Below are positions 15,703-27,177 of a stretch of DNA of 64,000 bases, piece after piece; within the stretch, counting starts at the first letter, position 1; every line of letters begins with the position of its first letter. Where the stretch lies: assembly GCA_027490145.1 (NCBI GenBank), contig JAIXYQ010000006.1, forward strand, positions 310,001-374,000, read 5' to 3'. This DNA comes from Planctomycetaceae bacterium. Lineage in GTDB: Bacteria > Planctomycetota > Phycisphaerae > Phycisphaerales > SM1A02. The position numbers and the translations under genes are program-made. The notes under the pieces were generated by a model that ran no database searches, was not told where the DNA came from, and was given only the letters and a program-made list of their open reading frames with translations.

Positions 15703-17640
15703 ATGTTGAAGCTCTTCCGCAAGAACCAGCGCTTCGTCAGCATCGCCATGGCAGGGTTCATGATCCTGCTCCTGGTCTCGTGGCTCCTGACCGACAGCAG
15801 CACGAACATCGTCGACAACCTGCGCATGAACACGACCACGTGGGCCGTGTCCGACGGGGAGTCGATCTCGGCCAGCGAACTCAACGACACCATCGCCGAG
15901 ATGCGCGTGCTCGAGGGCCTGGGCGACCGGACGATCGCCGGCATGGGCGTGCTGAAGGAGCCCGGCTACTGGTACCTCCTGGTCAAGGAAGCCAACGCGT
16001 CGGGCCTGATCCCGCCGCAGCAGGAAACCCTGCGCGAACTCTCCATGACGCAGATGCCCGACGGCGTCACGCCCGAGGGCTTCGTGGCCACGCTCGCCTC
16101 GCGGGCGCAGACGAGCCAGGAGACGGTCCTGACCACGCTCTCGAACCTCACCGGCGTGCGCCGTCTGATCGCGCTCGTGGCCAGCTCCGGCCGCATCAGC
16201 GACGAACGCATGCGCCGTGCCGCCGCCGAGATGACGATGGCGATGGACGGCGACGTCGTGGTCCTCGATGCCGGCAAGATCGCAGGCATCGATGCGCCTG
16301 AACCCGAGGCCGCCGCGCTCGAGGCGCACCTGAAGGCCCACGGCAACACCGAGAAGGGCCAGGGCGAGAAGGGCTTCGGCTACCGCCTGCCCAACCGACT
16401 CAAGCTCGAGTGGATCGTGATCCCCTCCGCCACGATCAAGGCCAAGCTGGAGCAGAGCCCGGCGCTCTCCAACGTCGAACTCCGCAAGCACTGGCTCGAG
16501 CACGAGGCGGAGTTCAAGGCGAAGGAGGCCGTGTCGGCCACGCCGATGACCTTCGAAGGCCAGCGCGAGGCCGTCCGCGAGAAGGTGCTGGGCCAGTTGC
16601 TCGATGCTGAACTCGCGGCGATCTCGAAGTTCGCCACGGACCGGGTGCAGATGGACCTGCGCAGCGTGCCCAGCGCGGGCGGCTACTGGACCCTGCCTGC
16701 CGACTGGTCGTCGAAGGCCGTCACGATGGCGGCACTCGCCCAGGAACTCGCCCAGCGTTTCGGCATCGATGCGCCCTCGGTGCAGACGTCCGGCGAGGGC
16801 TGGATCCAGGTCGAGGACATCGCCGCCATCCCGGGCATCGGCGCGGCGTCGAGCAAGCGTGTCGGCGCCAGCGACGTAAAGGTGCAGCAACTCGCCGGTG
16901 CTCTCAAGGAGTTCGGCGGATCGCCCACGCTGCCCACGCAGCGCGGCGTGGCCTTCCCGACGCTGGCCGAGCCCACCTCGCGCGACCTCTTCGTCGTTCG
17001 CGTGACGGATGCGCAACCCGCGCGCGCGGCAACCGCCGTGGATGAGGTGCGTGCCGATCTCGAGGCCGACCTGAAGCGCGTGGCGGTCTACGACATCCTC
17101 GCCACCCGCGTGGAGGCGCTGAAGCAGCTGGCGGCCACCGAAGGTCTCGGTGCCGTCGGCGTGGCCTACGGAGCCGTGGCGCAGCCCTTCCAGGGCCTGA
17201 GTGAGGTCAACCCGCAGTTCCTGCAGTTCGGCATGCGCATGGGCATGCCCATCCCGGGTCTGGGCAACGACGAAACCGCGATGAGCGCCCTCGTGAAGGC
17301 AGCGATGGCCTTGCCGAGCGACAAGCCCGTGGCGGATGTGCCCGCGCTCGACCGCACCGTCGTGGTGGCGCTGCCCGACAGGCTCTCCGTGATGGTCGCG
17401 CAGCTGCGCGGCGTCGATCGCATGGACCGGGCCGAGTACGAGCGCCTGGCTGCCGGTGGCCGCCTGCGTGGCATCGCCATGCAGGATGAGGTCAAGGACA
17501 TGCAGGAGCTCTTCTCCTACGCCGCGCTGAAGCGCCGCCACAACTTCACCACGATGGCCGAAGTCGTGGCCGAGCCGGCGGTCGCCGACCCCGGCACGCT
17601 CGGCACGACCGAGGGCCTGGGTACGGAGGGGTCCAAGTGA
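15703..17640 (+). CDS. SurA/PpiD-like membrane-anchored periplasmic chaperone
   Basis: 645 residues. One N-terminal membrane segment (residues about 12-30, VSIAMAGFMILLLVSWLL) precedes a large periplasmic part. The SurA_N-like helical region (NDTIAEMRVLEGLG, EANASGLIPPQQETLRELSM) and LKLEWIVIPSATIKAKL near 235-250 resemble the PpiD/SurA group. I could not locate a convincing parvulin active site, so it may be a chaperone without isomerase activity. TAGATT at 15651-15656 is a possible -10; the 45-nt leader holds a short hairpin (15666-15685). The next gene overlaps its stop codon. Confidence 0.65.
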   Translation: MLKLFRKNQRFVSIAMAGFMILLLVSWLLTDSSTNIVDNLRMNTTTWAVSDGESISASELNDTIAEMRVLEGLGDRTIAGMGVLKEPGYWYLLVKEANASGLIPPQQETLRELSMTQMPDGVTPEGFVATLASRAQTSQETVLTTLSNLTGVRRLIALVASSGRISDERMRRAAAEMTMAMDGDVVVLDAGKIAGIDAPEPEAAALEAHLKAHGNTEKGQGEKGFGYRLPNRLKLEWIVIPSATIKAKLEQSPALSNVELRKHWLEHEAEFKAKEAVSATPMTFEGQREAVREKVLGQLLDAELAAISKFATDRVQMDLRSVPSAGGYWTLPADWSSKAVTMAALAQELAQRFGIDAPSVQTSGEGWIQVEDIAAIPGIGAASSKRVGASDVKVQQLAGALKEFGGSPTLPTQRGVAFPTLAEPTSRDLFVVRVTDAQPARAATAVDEVRADLEADLKRVAVYDILATRVEALKQLAATEGLGAVGVAYGAVAQPFQGLSEVNPQFLQFGMRMGMPIPGLGNDETAMSALVKAAMALPSDKPVADVPALDRTVVVALPDRLSVMVAQLRGVDRMDRAEYERLAAGGRLRGIAMQDEVKDMQELFSYAALKRRHNFTTMAEVVAEPAVADPGTLGTTEGLGTEGSK

Positions 17641-18029
17641 GCGAGCCCCTGCCCCAGATCGCCTTCGACCACTTCGCGAAGATCGACCTGCGCGTGGCCA
17701 CGGTGCTCAGCGCCGAGCCGCACCCCAACGCCGACAAGCTGCTCAAGCTCAAGCTCGACGACGGCACCCCCGAGGGCCGTCAGGTCTGCGCGGGCATCAA
17801 GGCCTGGTACGACCCGGCGAGCCTGGTTGGCAAGCAGGTCGTGATCGTGGCCAACCTTGAGCCCCGCATGCTGCGCGGCGAGGTCAGCCACGGCATGATC
17901 CTGGCCGCGAGCGACCTGAAGGCCGAGGCGGCCCCTGCCGCAGACGGCGCGAAGCCCGGCCCCGAAGAACGCGACGTCGTCGTGCTGTCCGTGGGCAAGT
18001 CGGTGAAGCCCGGCAGCCGCGTCAGCTGA
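17637..18029 (+). CDS. Stand-alone tRNA-binding domain protein (MetRS beta / CsaA type)
   Basis: 130 residues from GTG 17637, overlapping the previous stop codon by 4 nt (GTGA). A strong GGAGGGG lies 5 nt upstream, one of the few clear ribosome binding sites in the window. The sequence (FAKIDLRVATVL, HPNADKLLKLKLD, GKQVVIVANLEPRMLRG, SHGMILAA) is the OB-fold tRNA-binding domain found at the C-terminus of methionyl-tRNA synthetase and in CsaA. It probably helps MetRS bind tRNA. The extra C-terminal piece (PAADGAKPGPEERDVV) is low complexity. Confidence 0.88.
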   Translation: MSEPLPQIAFDHFAKIDLRVATVLSAEPHPNADKLLKLKLDDGTPEGRQVCAGIKAWYDPASLVGKQVVIVANLEPRMLRGEVSHGMILAASDLKAEAAPAADGAKPGPEERDVVVLSVGKSVKPGSRVS

Positions 18030-18072
18030 TCCGGTCGCCCGCCGCGACCAGTCGGGTCATCGCTCTCTATGG

Positions 18073-18918
18073 TCAGGCTGCACGCGTCCCGTTCCAGTCG
18101 ATCGCCGCCCGCTTGAAGGTGTCGTAGCAGCGCTTCGAGGCAACCCCAAGAAGCATTGCGTCCTCGGCATATCCGAATGGGCCGAGCACAGCCTCAGGCA
18201 GGAAGTCGATCGGCGAAAGGCAGTAGAGCCCTGACGCCACCAGAAGCACGAGCGCCGAGGCCATCGAGCAGATGATCATGGCGCGGAACTCGGCCTCGCC
18301 ATGTCGCGGACGACCCAGCACCATGGCCGCTCCGCTGAGGCCGGCGCACAGCGCCACCACATTCCAGGGGTCCACGGTCCACGTCAGCGCAATGCCGACC
18401 ACAAGCAGCCCGGCGAACAGGACCACGCCGACCACGCTGCGCCACGTCAGGACCAGACAGGCTGCCAACCAGACGAGCAGGCATGAACCAACCACCAAGC
18501 CCTGCGCCAGCGCGTCACCGGGCGTGAAGCCCACAATGACCTCAAACACCCAGTCCGCCCAATCCCTCAGCGTTCTTGCACACCAGCCGACGGCTCCCAA
18601 GTTCTTCAGCAATCGTTCGGCGAATGCTTCTGGAATCTTCGTGGTCCACGACGCCATTCCTCGGGTCAGGATGGCGTGCAGCGGGAGAGCGATGAGCGCG
18701 CCGCGGACCAGGATCGTCACGGGTGTATTGCCCAGCGCACCTCTTGCCCAGCCCAGCAGGGCAACGATGGTGACCGCCATCAGCCCTGCCACGACGAGGT
18801 GCACGCGATTCGTGATTGGCCCCTTGGCCGAGGCGATCTCCAGCGAGACCAACAGCACGACGGCACCGCCGGCACCGAGAACGACCCGGTCATGAAGCTC
18901 TCGCGCACATCCAGCCAT
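18073..18918 (-). CDS. Integral membrane protein with C-terminal DUF1232/YkvA-like motif
   Basis: 281 residues from ATG 18918, with about seven hydrophobic helices between residues 10 and 235. Near residues 237-262, SPIDFLPEAVLGPFGYAEDA strongly recalls the SPIDLIPDFIPVLGYLDD signature of the DUF1232/YkvA family. Function unknown. Its ATG overlaps the stop of the upstream small gene (TGATG), so the two are translationally coupled. Confidence 0.65.
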   Translation of the reverse strand: MAGCARELHDRVVLGAGGAVVLLVSLEIASAKGPITNRVHLVVAGLMAVTIVALLGWARGALGNTPVTILVRGALIALPLHAILTRGMASWTTKIPEAFAERLLKNLGAVGWCARTLRDWADWVFEVIVGFTPGDALAQGLVVGSCLLVWLAACLVLTWRSVVGVVLFAGLLVVGIALTWTVDPWNVVALCAGLSGAAMVLGRPRHGEAEFRAMIICSMASALVLLVASGLYCLSPIDFLPEAVLGPFGYAEDAMLLGVASKRCYDTFKRAAIDWNGTRAA

Positions 18919-19328
18919 CAGGGCTTGACCTCGCCAAGGTCCATTGCCCGTTTGATCCCAACCTCAAGCTCGAGCTGCTTCTGTCGATAAACAGCCTCAC
19001 CCGATGGCACCTGGCCGTCCGGGTACTCGGCCCTGGTGAGATTCCGCCACGCCGCTTTGTAGTGCCCGAGGGCAGCGCGCGCGGCCTCCTCGTTGATGGA
19101 CCACCAGTACCACGTCCACTCTGCCTTGGCGAGCAGCTGATTGCCACCCTGCAGATCCGTCTCGACAAGCTCGAGCAACTTGTCACTGCCGCCGCCAGAG
19201 GGTACGGGGGGGCCGGAGGTCGGTGCCATGTTGGCAAGGAGCAACGCCAAGCACATCATGGCGATGGAAAAACCCACGGCTGCACGCGAGGCTTGGAACG
19301 CGGAAAACCCACCCGAAAGCACTCTCAT
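18918..19328 (-). CDS. Small single-pass membrane protein, unrecognised
   Basis: 136 residues from ATG 19328; the frame is open back to TTG 19412, directly after the ileS stop, which would add 28 mostly charged residues. There is one membrane segment (residues about 13-34, AVGFSIAMMCLALLLANMA), then a Gly/Pro linker and a soluble helical part rich in Trp, Glu and Lys that recalls TPR-like helices. Unknown function. It lies 3' of ileS and is coupled to the following membrane gene. Confidence 0.5.
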   Translation of the reverse strand: MRVLSGGFSAFQASRAAVGFSIAMMCLALLLANMAPTSGPPVPSGGGSDKLLELVETDLQGGNQLLAKAEWTWYWWSINEEAARAALGHYKAAWRNLTRAEYPDGQVPSGEAVYRQKQLELEVGIKRAMDLGEVKP

Positions 19329-19412
19329 GGCACGAAGGCTAGCCTCGACCTGCTCGCGCCGCCACTGCCGATACCCCTTCGCACTTGCCGAAGGCGTCCG
19401 ACCATCAACCAA

Positions 19413-22244
<2,832 letters not shown>

Positions 22245-22253
22245 GGGACCGCG

Positions 22254-22259
22254 ATCCTA
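22254..22259 (-). promoter_or_regulatory. -10-like TAGGAT before ileS
   Basis: TAGGAT on the minus strand leaves 9 nt to ATG 22244. Confidence 0.5.
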
Positions 22260-22341
22260 CCCCGGACCGGTGGTGCCCTCAGCGCGACGTCGCGATGCGC
22301 TGGCGCTGTCCGAGACGCCCCGCAGCGCGGTCGGCCGGGCC

Positions 22342-22521
22342 TCAGTCCTCGGGTTCCTCGCCTGGCTTGACGGCTTCGTCCAGGTACTTCTGGAACGCGG
22401 CCATGTTGTAGCTGACGAAGCAGAAGACGTGGTGGACCGTGAACCACTCCAGGTCGGTCGGGTCCTTGGGCACGTCCTGACGGAGGCGGTTGAGTTCGGC
22501 GAGCAGGCGTTCGGCCTTCAT
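22342..22521 (-). CDS. Short hypothetical protein (59 aa)
   Basis: 59 residues from ATG 22521. It is helical and acidic, with DLEWFTVHHVFCFVSYNMAAFQKYL in the middle, aromatic-rich and suggestive of a small packed helical domain. No family recognised. Acceptance as a gene rests on protein-like composition, a TATCCT box 7 nt before the start, and a gap that no other gene explains. Confidence 0.6.
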   Translation of the reverse strand: MKAERLLAELNRLRQDVPKDPTDLEWFTVHHVFCFVSYNMAAFQKYLDEAVKPGEEPED

Positions 22522-22528
22522 GGCCCGC

Positions 22529-22534
22529 AGGATA
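22529..22534 (-). promoter_or_regulatory. -10-like TATCCT before the 59-aa gene
   Basis: TATCCT on the minus strand leaves 7 nt to ATG 22521. Confidence 0.45.
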
Positions 22535-22555
22535 GGCCGTGCGTACGGACGCGGC

Positions 22556-23578
22556 TCAGTGGTCGTGGCCGTCGCCGGGTGCGTGATCGTGGCCGTCGTG
22601 CCCGGGCGCGGCAGGTGCCGGCGCATGGTCGTGACCATCGTGCGCACCATGATCGTGGCCGTCGTGGCCCGCGTCGATCGCGCCATGGTCGTGGCCGGCG
22701 TGGTTGTGCATCTGCGCCTCGAGTTGGCCCAGGCCCCACGCCAGCGCGATGCCGCCGACGAAGGCTGCGGTGAGTTTGAGCCGGTCGTGCCGGTGGAACT
22801 GCACCTCGGGCAGCAGGTCGCTGCAGGCGATGCACAGGAAGACGCCGCCGCTGAACGCCAGGGCAAGCGCGGTGACCTCGGGATCATGCCGCACGCCGAT
22901 CATGAAGAGGAACGCGCCGACCGGCATGACCATGGCGAACGCCAGTTGGATCAGCATCGCACGGGCACCGGACACGCGCCCCTGGCGCAGCAGCGCCGAC
23001 AGCGTCATGGCATCGAAGGGCTTGTGCGCCACGATCACCAGCAGCGTGCCCAAGCCCGCAAGCCAGCCGGCGCTCGACTCGGCTTGCACGCTCGCCGCGA
23101 GCGCCACCCCCTCCAGCACACTGTGCACCGTCAGGCCCAGCAGCGCGCCCATCCAGCCGAGCTTGGGCGCGTGCGTGTGTGCATCGGCGTGCGCATGCGG
23201 CGCATGATCGTGTTCGTGGTCACAGGTGTGGGCGACGTGGCCGCAGGTCCCGCCGCCGCAGTCGCCGCCGGCCGAACCGTGCTCGTGCACGTGGAACGGC
23301 GCGAACCGTTCGAGCAGGAAGAGCGCGATGAAGCCCAGCAGCGCCCAGAGCATGACGTCGGCGGGCGCGGCACCACCGCCATGCACGCCGAGGGCGTGCG
23401 GCAGCAGGTGGAAGAAGACGATGCCCAGGACCATGCCGCTGACGGCGCTCAGCACGAGCTGCAACGGCGTGTGCGCCAGGCGTCGCGTGCCCACCCATGC
23501 GCCCACAAGGCATGCCGCGACGACCAAGGCACTCTCGACGGCCAGGACGGTGGATGGGGCTGCAGCGATCGTTGGCAT
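22556..23578 (-). CDS. ZIP-family divalent metal transporter with His-rich loop and tail
   Basis: 340 residues from ATG 23578, with about eight membrane segments. A cytoplasmic loop near residues 110-140 is packed with His, Asp and Cys (HTCDHEHDHAPHAHADAHTH). The ZIP signature helix reads LTVHSVLEGVALAA with the metal-binding His and Glu, and VAHKPFDAMTL fits the next helix. The last 45 residues are an HDHG/HDGHDH-rich tail likely to bind metal. ZIP proteins bring zinc or iron into the cytoplasm. The start is preceded by GGAAGGA rather than a -10 box. Confidence 0.88.
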   Translation of the reverse strand: MPTIAAAPSTVLAVESALVVAACLVGAWVGTRRLAHTPLQLVLSAVSGMVLGIVFFHLLPHALGVHGGGAAPADVMLWALLGFIALFLLERFAPFHVHEHGSAGGDCGGGTCGHVAHTCDHEHDHAPHAHADAHTHAPKLGWMGALLGLTVHSVLEGVALAASVQAESSAGWLAGLGTLLVIVAHKPFDAMTLSALLRQGRVSGARAMLIQLAFAMVMPVGAFLFMIGVRHDPEVTALALAFSGGVFLCIACSDLLPEVQFHRHDRLKLTAAFVGGIALAWGLGQLEAQMHNHAGHDHGAIDAGHDGHDHGAHDGHDHAPAPAAPGHDGHDHAPGDGHDH

Positions 23579-23600
23579 GGGTCCTTCCGACGGCTCCGGA

Positions 23601-23630
23601 AACGACGCGGGCGCCGCAGAGCGACGCCCG
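23601..23630 (-). terminator. Terminator after tRNA-Ala
   Basis: A 10-bp GC-rich stem (23608-23617 with 23621-23630, loop AGA), followed on the minus strand by CGTCGTTTCC, lies between tRNA-Ala and the ZIP gene. Confidence 0.6.
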
Positions 23631-23637
23631 AATCAAG

Positions 23638-23710
23638 TGGACTGGATGAGACTCGAACTCACAACCTCCTCGATGCGACCGAGGCGCTCTACCAATTGAG
23701 CTACCAGCCC
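23638..23710 (-). tRNA. tRNA-Ala (anticodon CGC)
   Basis: A 73-nt cloverleaf on the minus strand. The acceptor GGGCTGG pairs with CCAGTCC (one G-T) and the discriminator is A. The anticodon loop GTCGCAT gives CGC, reading GCG codons. Confidence 0.92.
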
Positions 23711-23722
23711 AGCGGGGCGGGA

Positions 23723-23728
23723 AGTATA
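23723..23728 (-). promoter_or_regulatory. -10 TATACT for tRNA-Ala
   Basis: TATACT on the minus strand, 12 nt upstream of the tRNA 5' end. Confidence 0.55.
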
Positions 23729-23795
23729 GCGGGAACGGCGAGGCGGCGAAGCTGCAATAACACGCCCGGGGCGATGGACGTCGACGCGCTGCCGA

Positions 23796-23801
23796 TACCC
23801 T
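23796..23801 (+). promoter_or_regulatory. -10-like TACCCT before mutS
   Basis: TACCCT ends 7 nt before GTG 23809 and supports this GTG start. Confidence 0.5.
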
Positions 23802-23808
23802 TCGCCGC

Positions 23809-26514
23809 GTGGAGAAGACGGCTGCCAAGGCCCCTGCGCCCAACCGCGACACCCCCGCGATGCGGCAGCACGCCCACTTCAAGGCGCGCCATCCGGATTG
23901 CCTCCTCTTCTTCCGCATGGGCGACTTCTACGAGCTCTTCGACGACGACGCCGTCATCGCGCACAAGGCGCTCGGGATCACGCTCACCGAACGCACCAGC
24001 GGCATCCCGATGGCGGGCGTTCCCTTCCACAGCGCCGAGACCTACCTGCGGCGGCTCGTCGATGCGGGCTTCCGCGTGGCCGTGTGCGAGCAGGTGCAGG
24101 ATCCGAAGGACGCCAAGGGTGTGGTCGAGCGCGACGTGCGACGCGTGATCACGCCGGGCACGCGCGTGGACGAGAGCCTGCTCGATGAGGGCGCGAGCAA
24201 TCGCATCGCCGCGCTGTGCGCGGGAGGTTCACGCAGCGGATCCCCTGCGGGCCCCGGAGCCTCGGCGGCGATCGCGGCGATCGAACTCTCGACCGGCGAG
24301 TTCACGGTGCGCACGGTGCCTGCCGGGCGCATCGCCGACGAGCTGCTGCGGCTGGGCATCGCCGAACTCCTCCTGCCCGAGGCGATCGATGAGTCGGTGC
24401 GCGCGCAGCACACGGCGCTGCTGCGTGCCGTCGGTGCAGCCGGGACGGAACGCGCGGGCTGGTACTTCCGCGACAAGGAAGCCAGCGATGCACTCTGCAC
24501 GCATTTCCGTACGAGCACCCTGGCGGGCTTCGGGCTCTCGTCCGACGACCCCGCCGCGCACGCCGCGGGGGCGCTCCTGCGCTACCTGCACGAAGCCCAA
24601 GGCCCGGACTCGCTGCGCCACCTCCGGGCGCCGACCGTGGTCGAGTCCGGGGCCGTCATGGCCATCGACGCCACCAGCCTGCGCAGCCTCGAACTGGAAC
24701 GGACCGCGCGATCGGGCCAGGCCGCCGGCAGCCTGGTCGCGTCGATGCAGCGCTGCCGGACCGGCATGGGACGGCGACTGCTTCGCGACTGGCTCTGCGC
24801 TCCACTGGCTCACGCCGAGCCGATCCTGGCCCGGCTCGATGCCGTGGCTGCGCTTGCCCAGGATGCGCGGGCGCGCGGGGTGCTCGAGCAGGCGCTCGAC
24901 GGCGTGCAGGACATGGCGCGCATGCATGGCCGCATGGCGATGGGCCGGGCGACGCCGCGGGACCTCGCCGCGCTGGCGCGATCGCTCGCGCGCTGCGGCG
25001 AGATCGCCGTAGCCTGCGCCGGCACGCCGGCGCTCGTGCCCTTCTCGCAACCCTTGGCCGATGCCCTGCCGGCGATCCGCGACCTCGCGGTGCAGCTGGC
25101 TGCGCAGTGCGTCGATGCACCGCCGTCGCACCTGCGCGAGGGCGGACTCTGGCTCGACGGCGTCGATGCGGAGCTGGACGAGGCCCGGCTCCTGCAGCGC
25201 GATGCCAACGCCTGGCTGGCGCAGTACCAGGCCGAGCTGATCGGGCGCTCGGGGATCGAGTCGCTGAAGACCGGCTACAACCGCGTGTTCGGCTACTACA
25301 TCGAGCTGTCGTCGGCGCAGGCCGGCCGGGCGCCCGATTGGCTGATCCGCAAGCAGACCCTGCGCAACGCCGAGCGCTACACCACGCCTGAACTCAAGGA
25401 ATTCGAGCACAAGGTGCTGACGGCCGAGGCCCGTGCCATCGAGCGCGAGCAACGGTTGTTCGCCCAGGCGTGCTCGGCGCTGGCCGGGCATGGTGCGGCG
25501 ATCGCCACGATCGCGGAGGCCATTGCGGCGCTCGATGTGCTGCGCTCCTTCGCGGCCGTCGCCGCCGAATCCGGCTGGGTCCGCCCCGCGATCGTCGACG
25601 GGCCCGAACTCACGATCGACCAGGGCCGGCACCCGGTGCTCGACGGCGTCCTGCGCGAGCGGTTCGTGCCCAACGACTGCCGGCTGGGCTCCACGACCGA
25701 CGCGGGTTCGTCGGCGTCCAGGGACGCCGCGGCTGCGCCGCCAACCGACCGTGCCTCGGCGAGCGCTCCGCTGGCGCTCATCACCGGCCCCAACATGGCC
25801 GGCAAGAGCACCTACATCAGGCAGTGCGCGCTGATCGCGCTGCTCGCCCATGCCGGCAGCTTCGTCCCGGCGCAGCGGGCGGTCGTCGGTCTGGCGGACC
25901 GGCTCTTCACGCGGATCGGCGCGAGCGACGAACTGCATTCGGGACAGAGCACGTTCATGGTCGAGATGACCGAGACCGCCGCGATCCTGAATGCCGCCAC
26001 GCGGCGCAGCATCGTGATCCTGGACGAGATCGGTCGCGGTACGAGCACGCTCGACGGCCTGAGCCTGGCCTGGGCCATCACGGAAACGCTGGCCGACCGG
26101 GGCTGCCGCACGCTTTTCGCCACCCACTACCACGAGATCACGCAGCTGGCCGACGAGCGCACCGACATCACGAACCTGCATGTCGCGGTGCGCGAGTGGA
26201 AGGACGAGATCGTCTTCCTGCACCGCATCGAGCCGGGCCGGACCGACCGCAGCTACGGGATCCATGTGGCGCAGCTCGCCGGGGTGCCGCGCGCGACGGT
26301 CGAGCGCGCCAAGGTGGTCCTGGCCGCGCTCGAAGCCGGCCAGGCCGCGCCCGCGCGCCCCGCAGCGGCGAGCCCGGGCGACCAGCTCTCGCTGTTCACG
26401 CAGTACCTGCCGCACCCGGCGCTCGATCGCTTGCGAGGGATCGACCTGGATCACCTGACCCCGATGCAGGCCTTCGACCTGCTGCGCGAACTGCAGCGTG
26501 AATCGCGCGGGTGA
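23809..26514 (+). CDS. mutS: DNA mismatch repair protein MutS
   Basis: 901 residues from GTG 23809. FFRMGDFYELF near residues 36-46 contains the mismatch-reading Phe-x-Glu. GPNMAGKSTY is the Walker A motif and IVILDEIGRGTSTLDG the Walker B with signature loop. FATHYHEIT and the closing LRELQRE region complete the family pattern. It binds mismatches after replication. mutL is not in this window. Its stop is followed by a 14-nt tandem repeat. Confidence 0.97.
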   Translation: MEKTAAKAPAPNRDTPAMRQHAHFKARHPDCLLFFRMGDFYELFDDDAVIAHKALGITLTERTSGIPMAGVPFHSAETYLRRLVDAGFRVAVCEQVQDPKDAKGVVERDVRRVITPGTRVDESLLDEGASNRIAALCAGGSRSGSPAGPGASAAIAAIELSTGEFTVRTVPAGRIADELLRLGIAELLLPEAIDESVRAQHTALLRAVGAAGTERAGWYFRDKEASDALCTHFRTSTLAGFGLSSDDPAAHAAGALLRYLHEAQGPDSLRHLRAPTVVESGAVMAIDATSLRSLELERTARSGQAAGSLVASMQRCRTGMGRRLLRDWLCAPLAHAEPILARLDAVAALAQDARARGVLEQALDGVQDMARMHGRMAMGRATPRDLAALARSLARCGEIAVACAGTPALVPFSQPLADALPAIRDLAVQLAAQCVDAPPSHLREGGLWLDGVDAELDEARLLQRDANAWLAQYQAELIGRSGIESLKTGYNRVFGYYIELSSAQAGRAPDWLIRKQTLRNAERYTTPELKEFEHKVLTAEARAIEREQRLFAQACSALAGHGAAIATIAEAIAALDVLRSFAAVAAESGWVRPAIVDGPELTIDQGRHPVLDGVLRERFVPNDCRLGSTTDAGSSASRDAAAAPPTDRASASAPLALITGPNMAGKSTYIRQCALIALLAHAGSFVPAQRAVVGLADRLFTRIGASDELHSGQSTFMVEMTETAAILNAATRRSIVILDEIGRGTSTLDGLSLAWAITETLADRGCRTLFATHYHEITQLADERTDITNLHVAVREWKDEIVFLHRIEPGRTDRSYGIHVAQLAGVPRATVERAKVVLAALEAGQAAPARPAAASPGDQLSLFTQYLPHPALDRLRGIDLDHLTPMQAFDLLRELQRESRG

Positions 26515-26520
26515 GTGGGC

Positions 26521-26562
26521 GCGATTGGGCGACCGCGATTGGGTCACTGCGATTGGGCGGCC
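26521..26562 (+). repeat. 14-nt tandem repeat directly after mutS
   Basis: Three imperfect units start GCGATTGGG at 26521, 26535 and 26549 (endings CGACC, TCACT, CGGCC). A degenerate partial unit (GAGTGGGC) lies just upstream, overlapping the mutS stop region. Confidence 0.9.
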
Positions 26563-26575
26563 GCGACGATGCGAC

Positions 26576-26581
26576 TACGCT
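26576..26581 (+). promoter_or_regulatory. -10-like TACGCT before the thioredoxin-like gene
   Basis: TACGCT ends 6 nt before ATG 26588. Confidence 0.5.
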
Positions 26582-26587
26582 TCCTGC

Positions 26588-27154
26588 ATGATCGATCCCC
26601 CGCTCCTTCGTGCCAAGCATGCTGCCGGCGTTGCCTACGACGACTATGTCCGCTCGAGCCCCCAGCACGAGGCCGCCTGGCGTGCGGTCGAGGCGCGGGT
26701 CACGCTCACGGCTGCGCAGCGTGCACTGCTCGGCGGCTTCACGCGCGACCTCAAGGCGATCTGCCTGAGCGGCATGTGGTGCGGCGACTGCTCGGCGCAA
26801 GGTCCGATGCTGGCGGCGATCGCGGGGGCGTGCCCGCGGCTGGACCTGCGCTGGCTTGACCGCGATGAGCACCGCGACCTATCGGAACTCGTGAAGATCT
26901 GCGGCGGCCTGCGCGTACCGACCGTGATCCTGATGAACGAGGACTTCGAGTTCCTCTCGCTGCTCGGCGACCGCACGCTGTCGCGCTACCGTGCGATCGC
27001 CGCGCGCGCGCTCGGCGCAAGCTGCCCCCTGCCGGGCGCCCGCGTCGCGGATGACGAGCTTGCGGCCACGCTCCAGGACTGGGTCGACGAGGTCGAGCGA
27101 TCGCACCTGATCGCCCGGCTCTCGCCGCGCCTGCGCGGCAAGCACGGGGATTGA
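26588..27154 (+). CDS. Thioredoxin-family protein
   Basis: 188 residues, no signal peptide, so cytoplasmic. GMWCGDCSAQGP at 62-73 holds a CxxC redox pair (Cys65, Cys68) on a thioredoxin fold, followed by the LRVPTVILMN cis-Pro segment near 107-116. A similar thioredoxin-like family with WCGDC is widespread; its substrate is unknown. It probably reduces or exchanges disulfides. It is predicted to have its own leaderless promoter. Confidence 0.82.
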   Translation: MIDPPLLRAKHAAGVAYDDYVRSSPQHEAAWRAVEARVTLTAAQRALLGGFTRDLKAICLSGMWCGDCSAQGPMLAAIAGACPRLDLRWLDRDEHRDLSELVKICGGLRVPTVILMNEDFEFLSLLGDRTLSRYRAIAARALGASCPLPGARVADDELAATLQDWVDEVERSHLIARLSPRLRGKHGD

Positions 27155-27177
27155 CCTGGGCGGCGGGCGCCTCGCGC

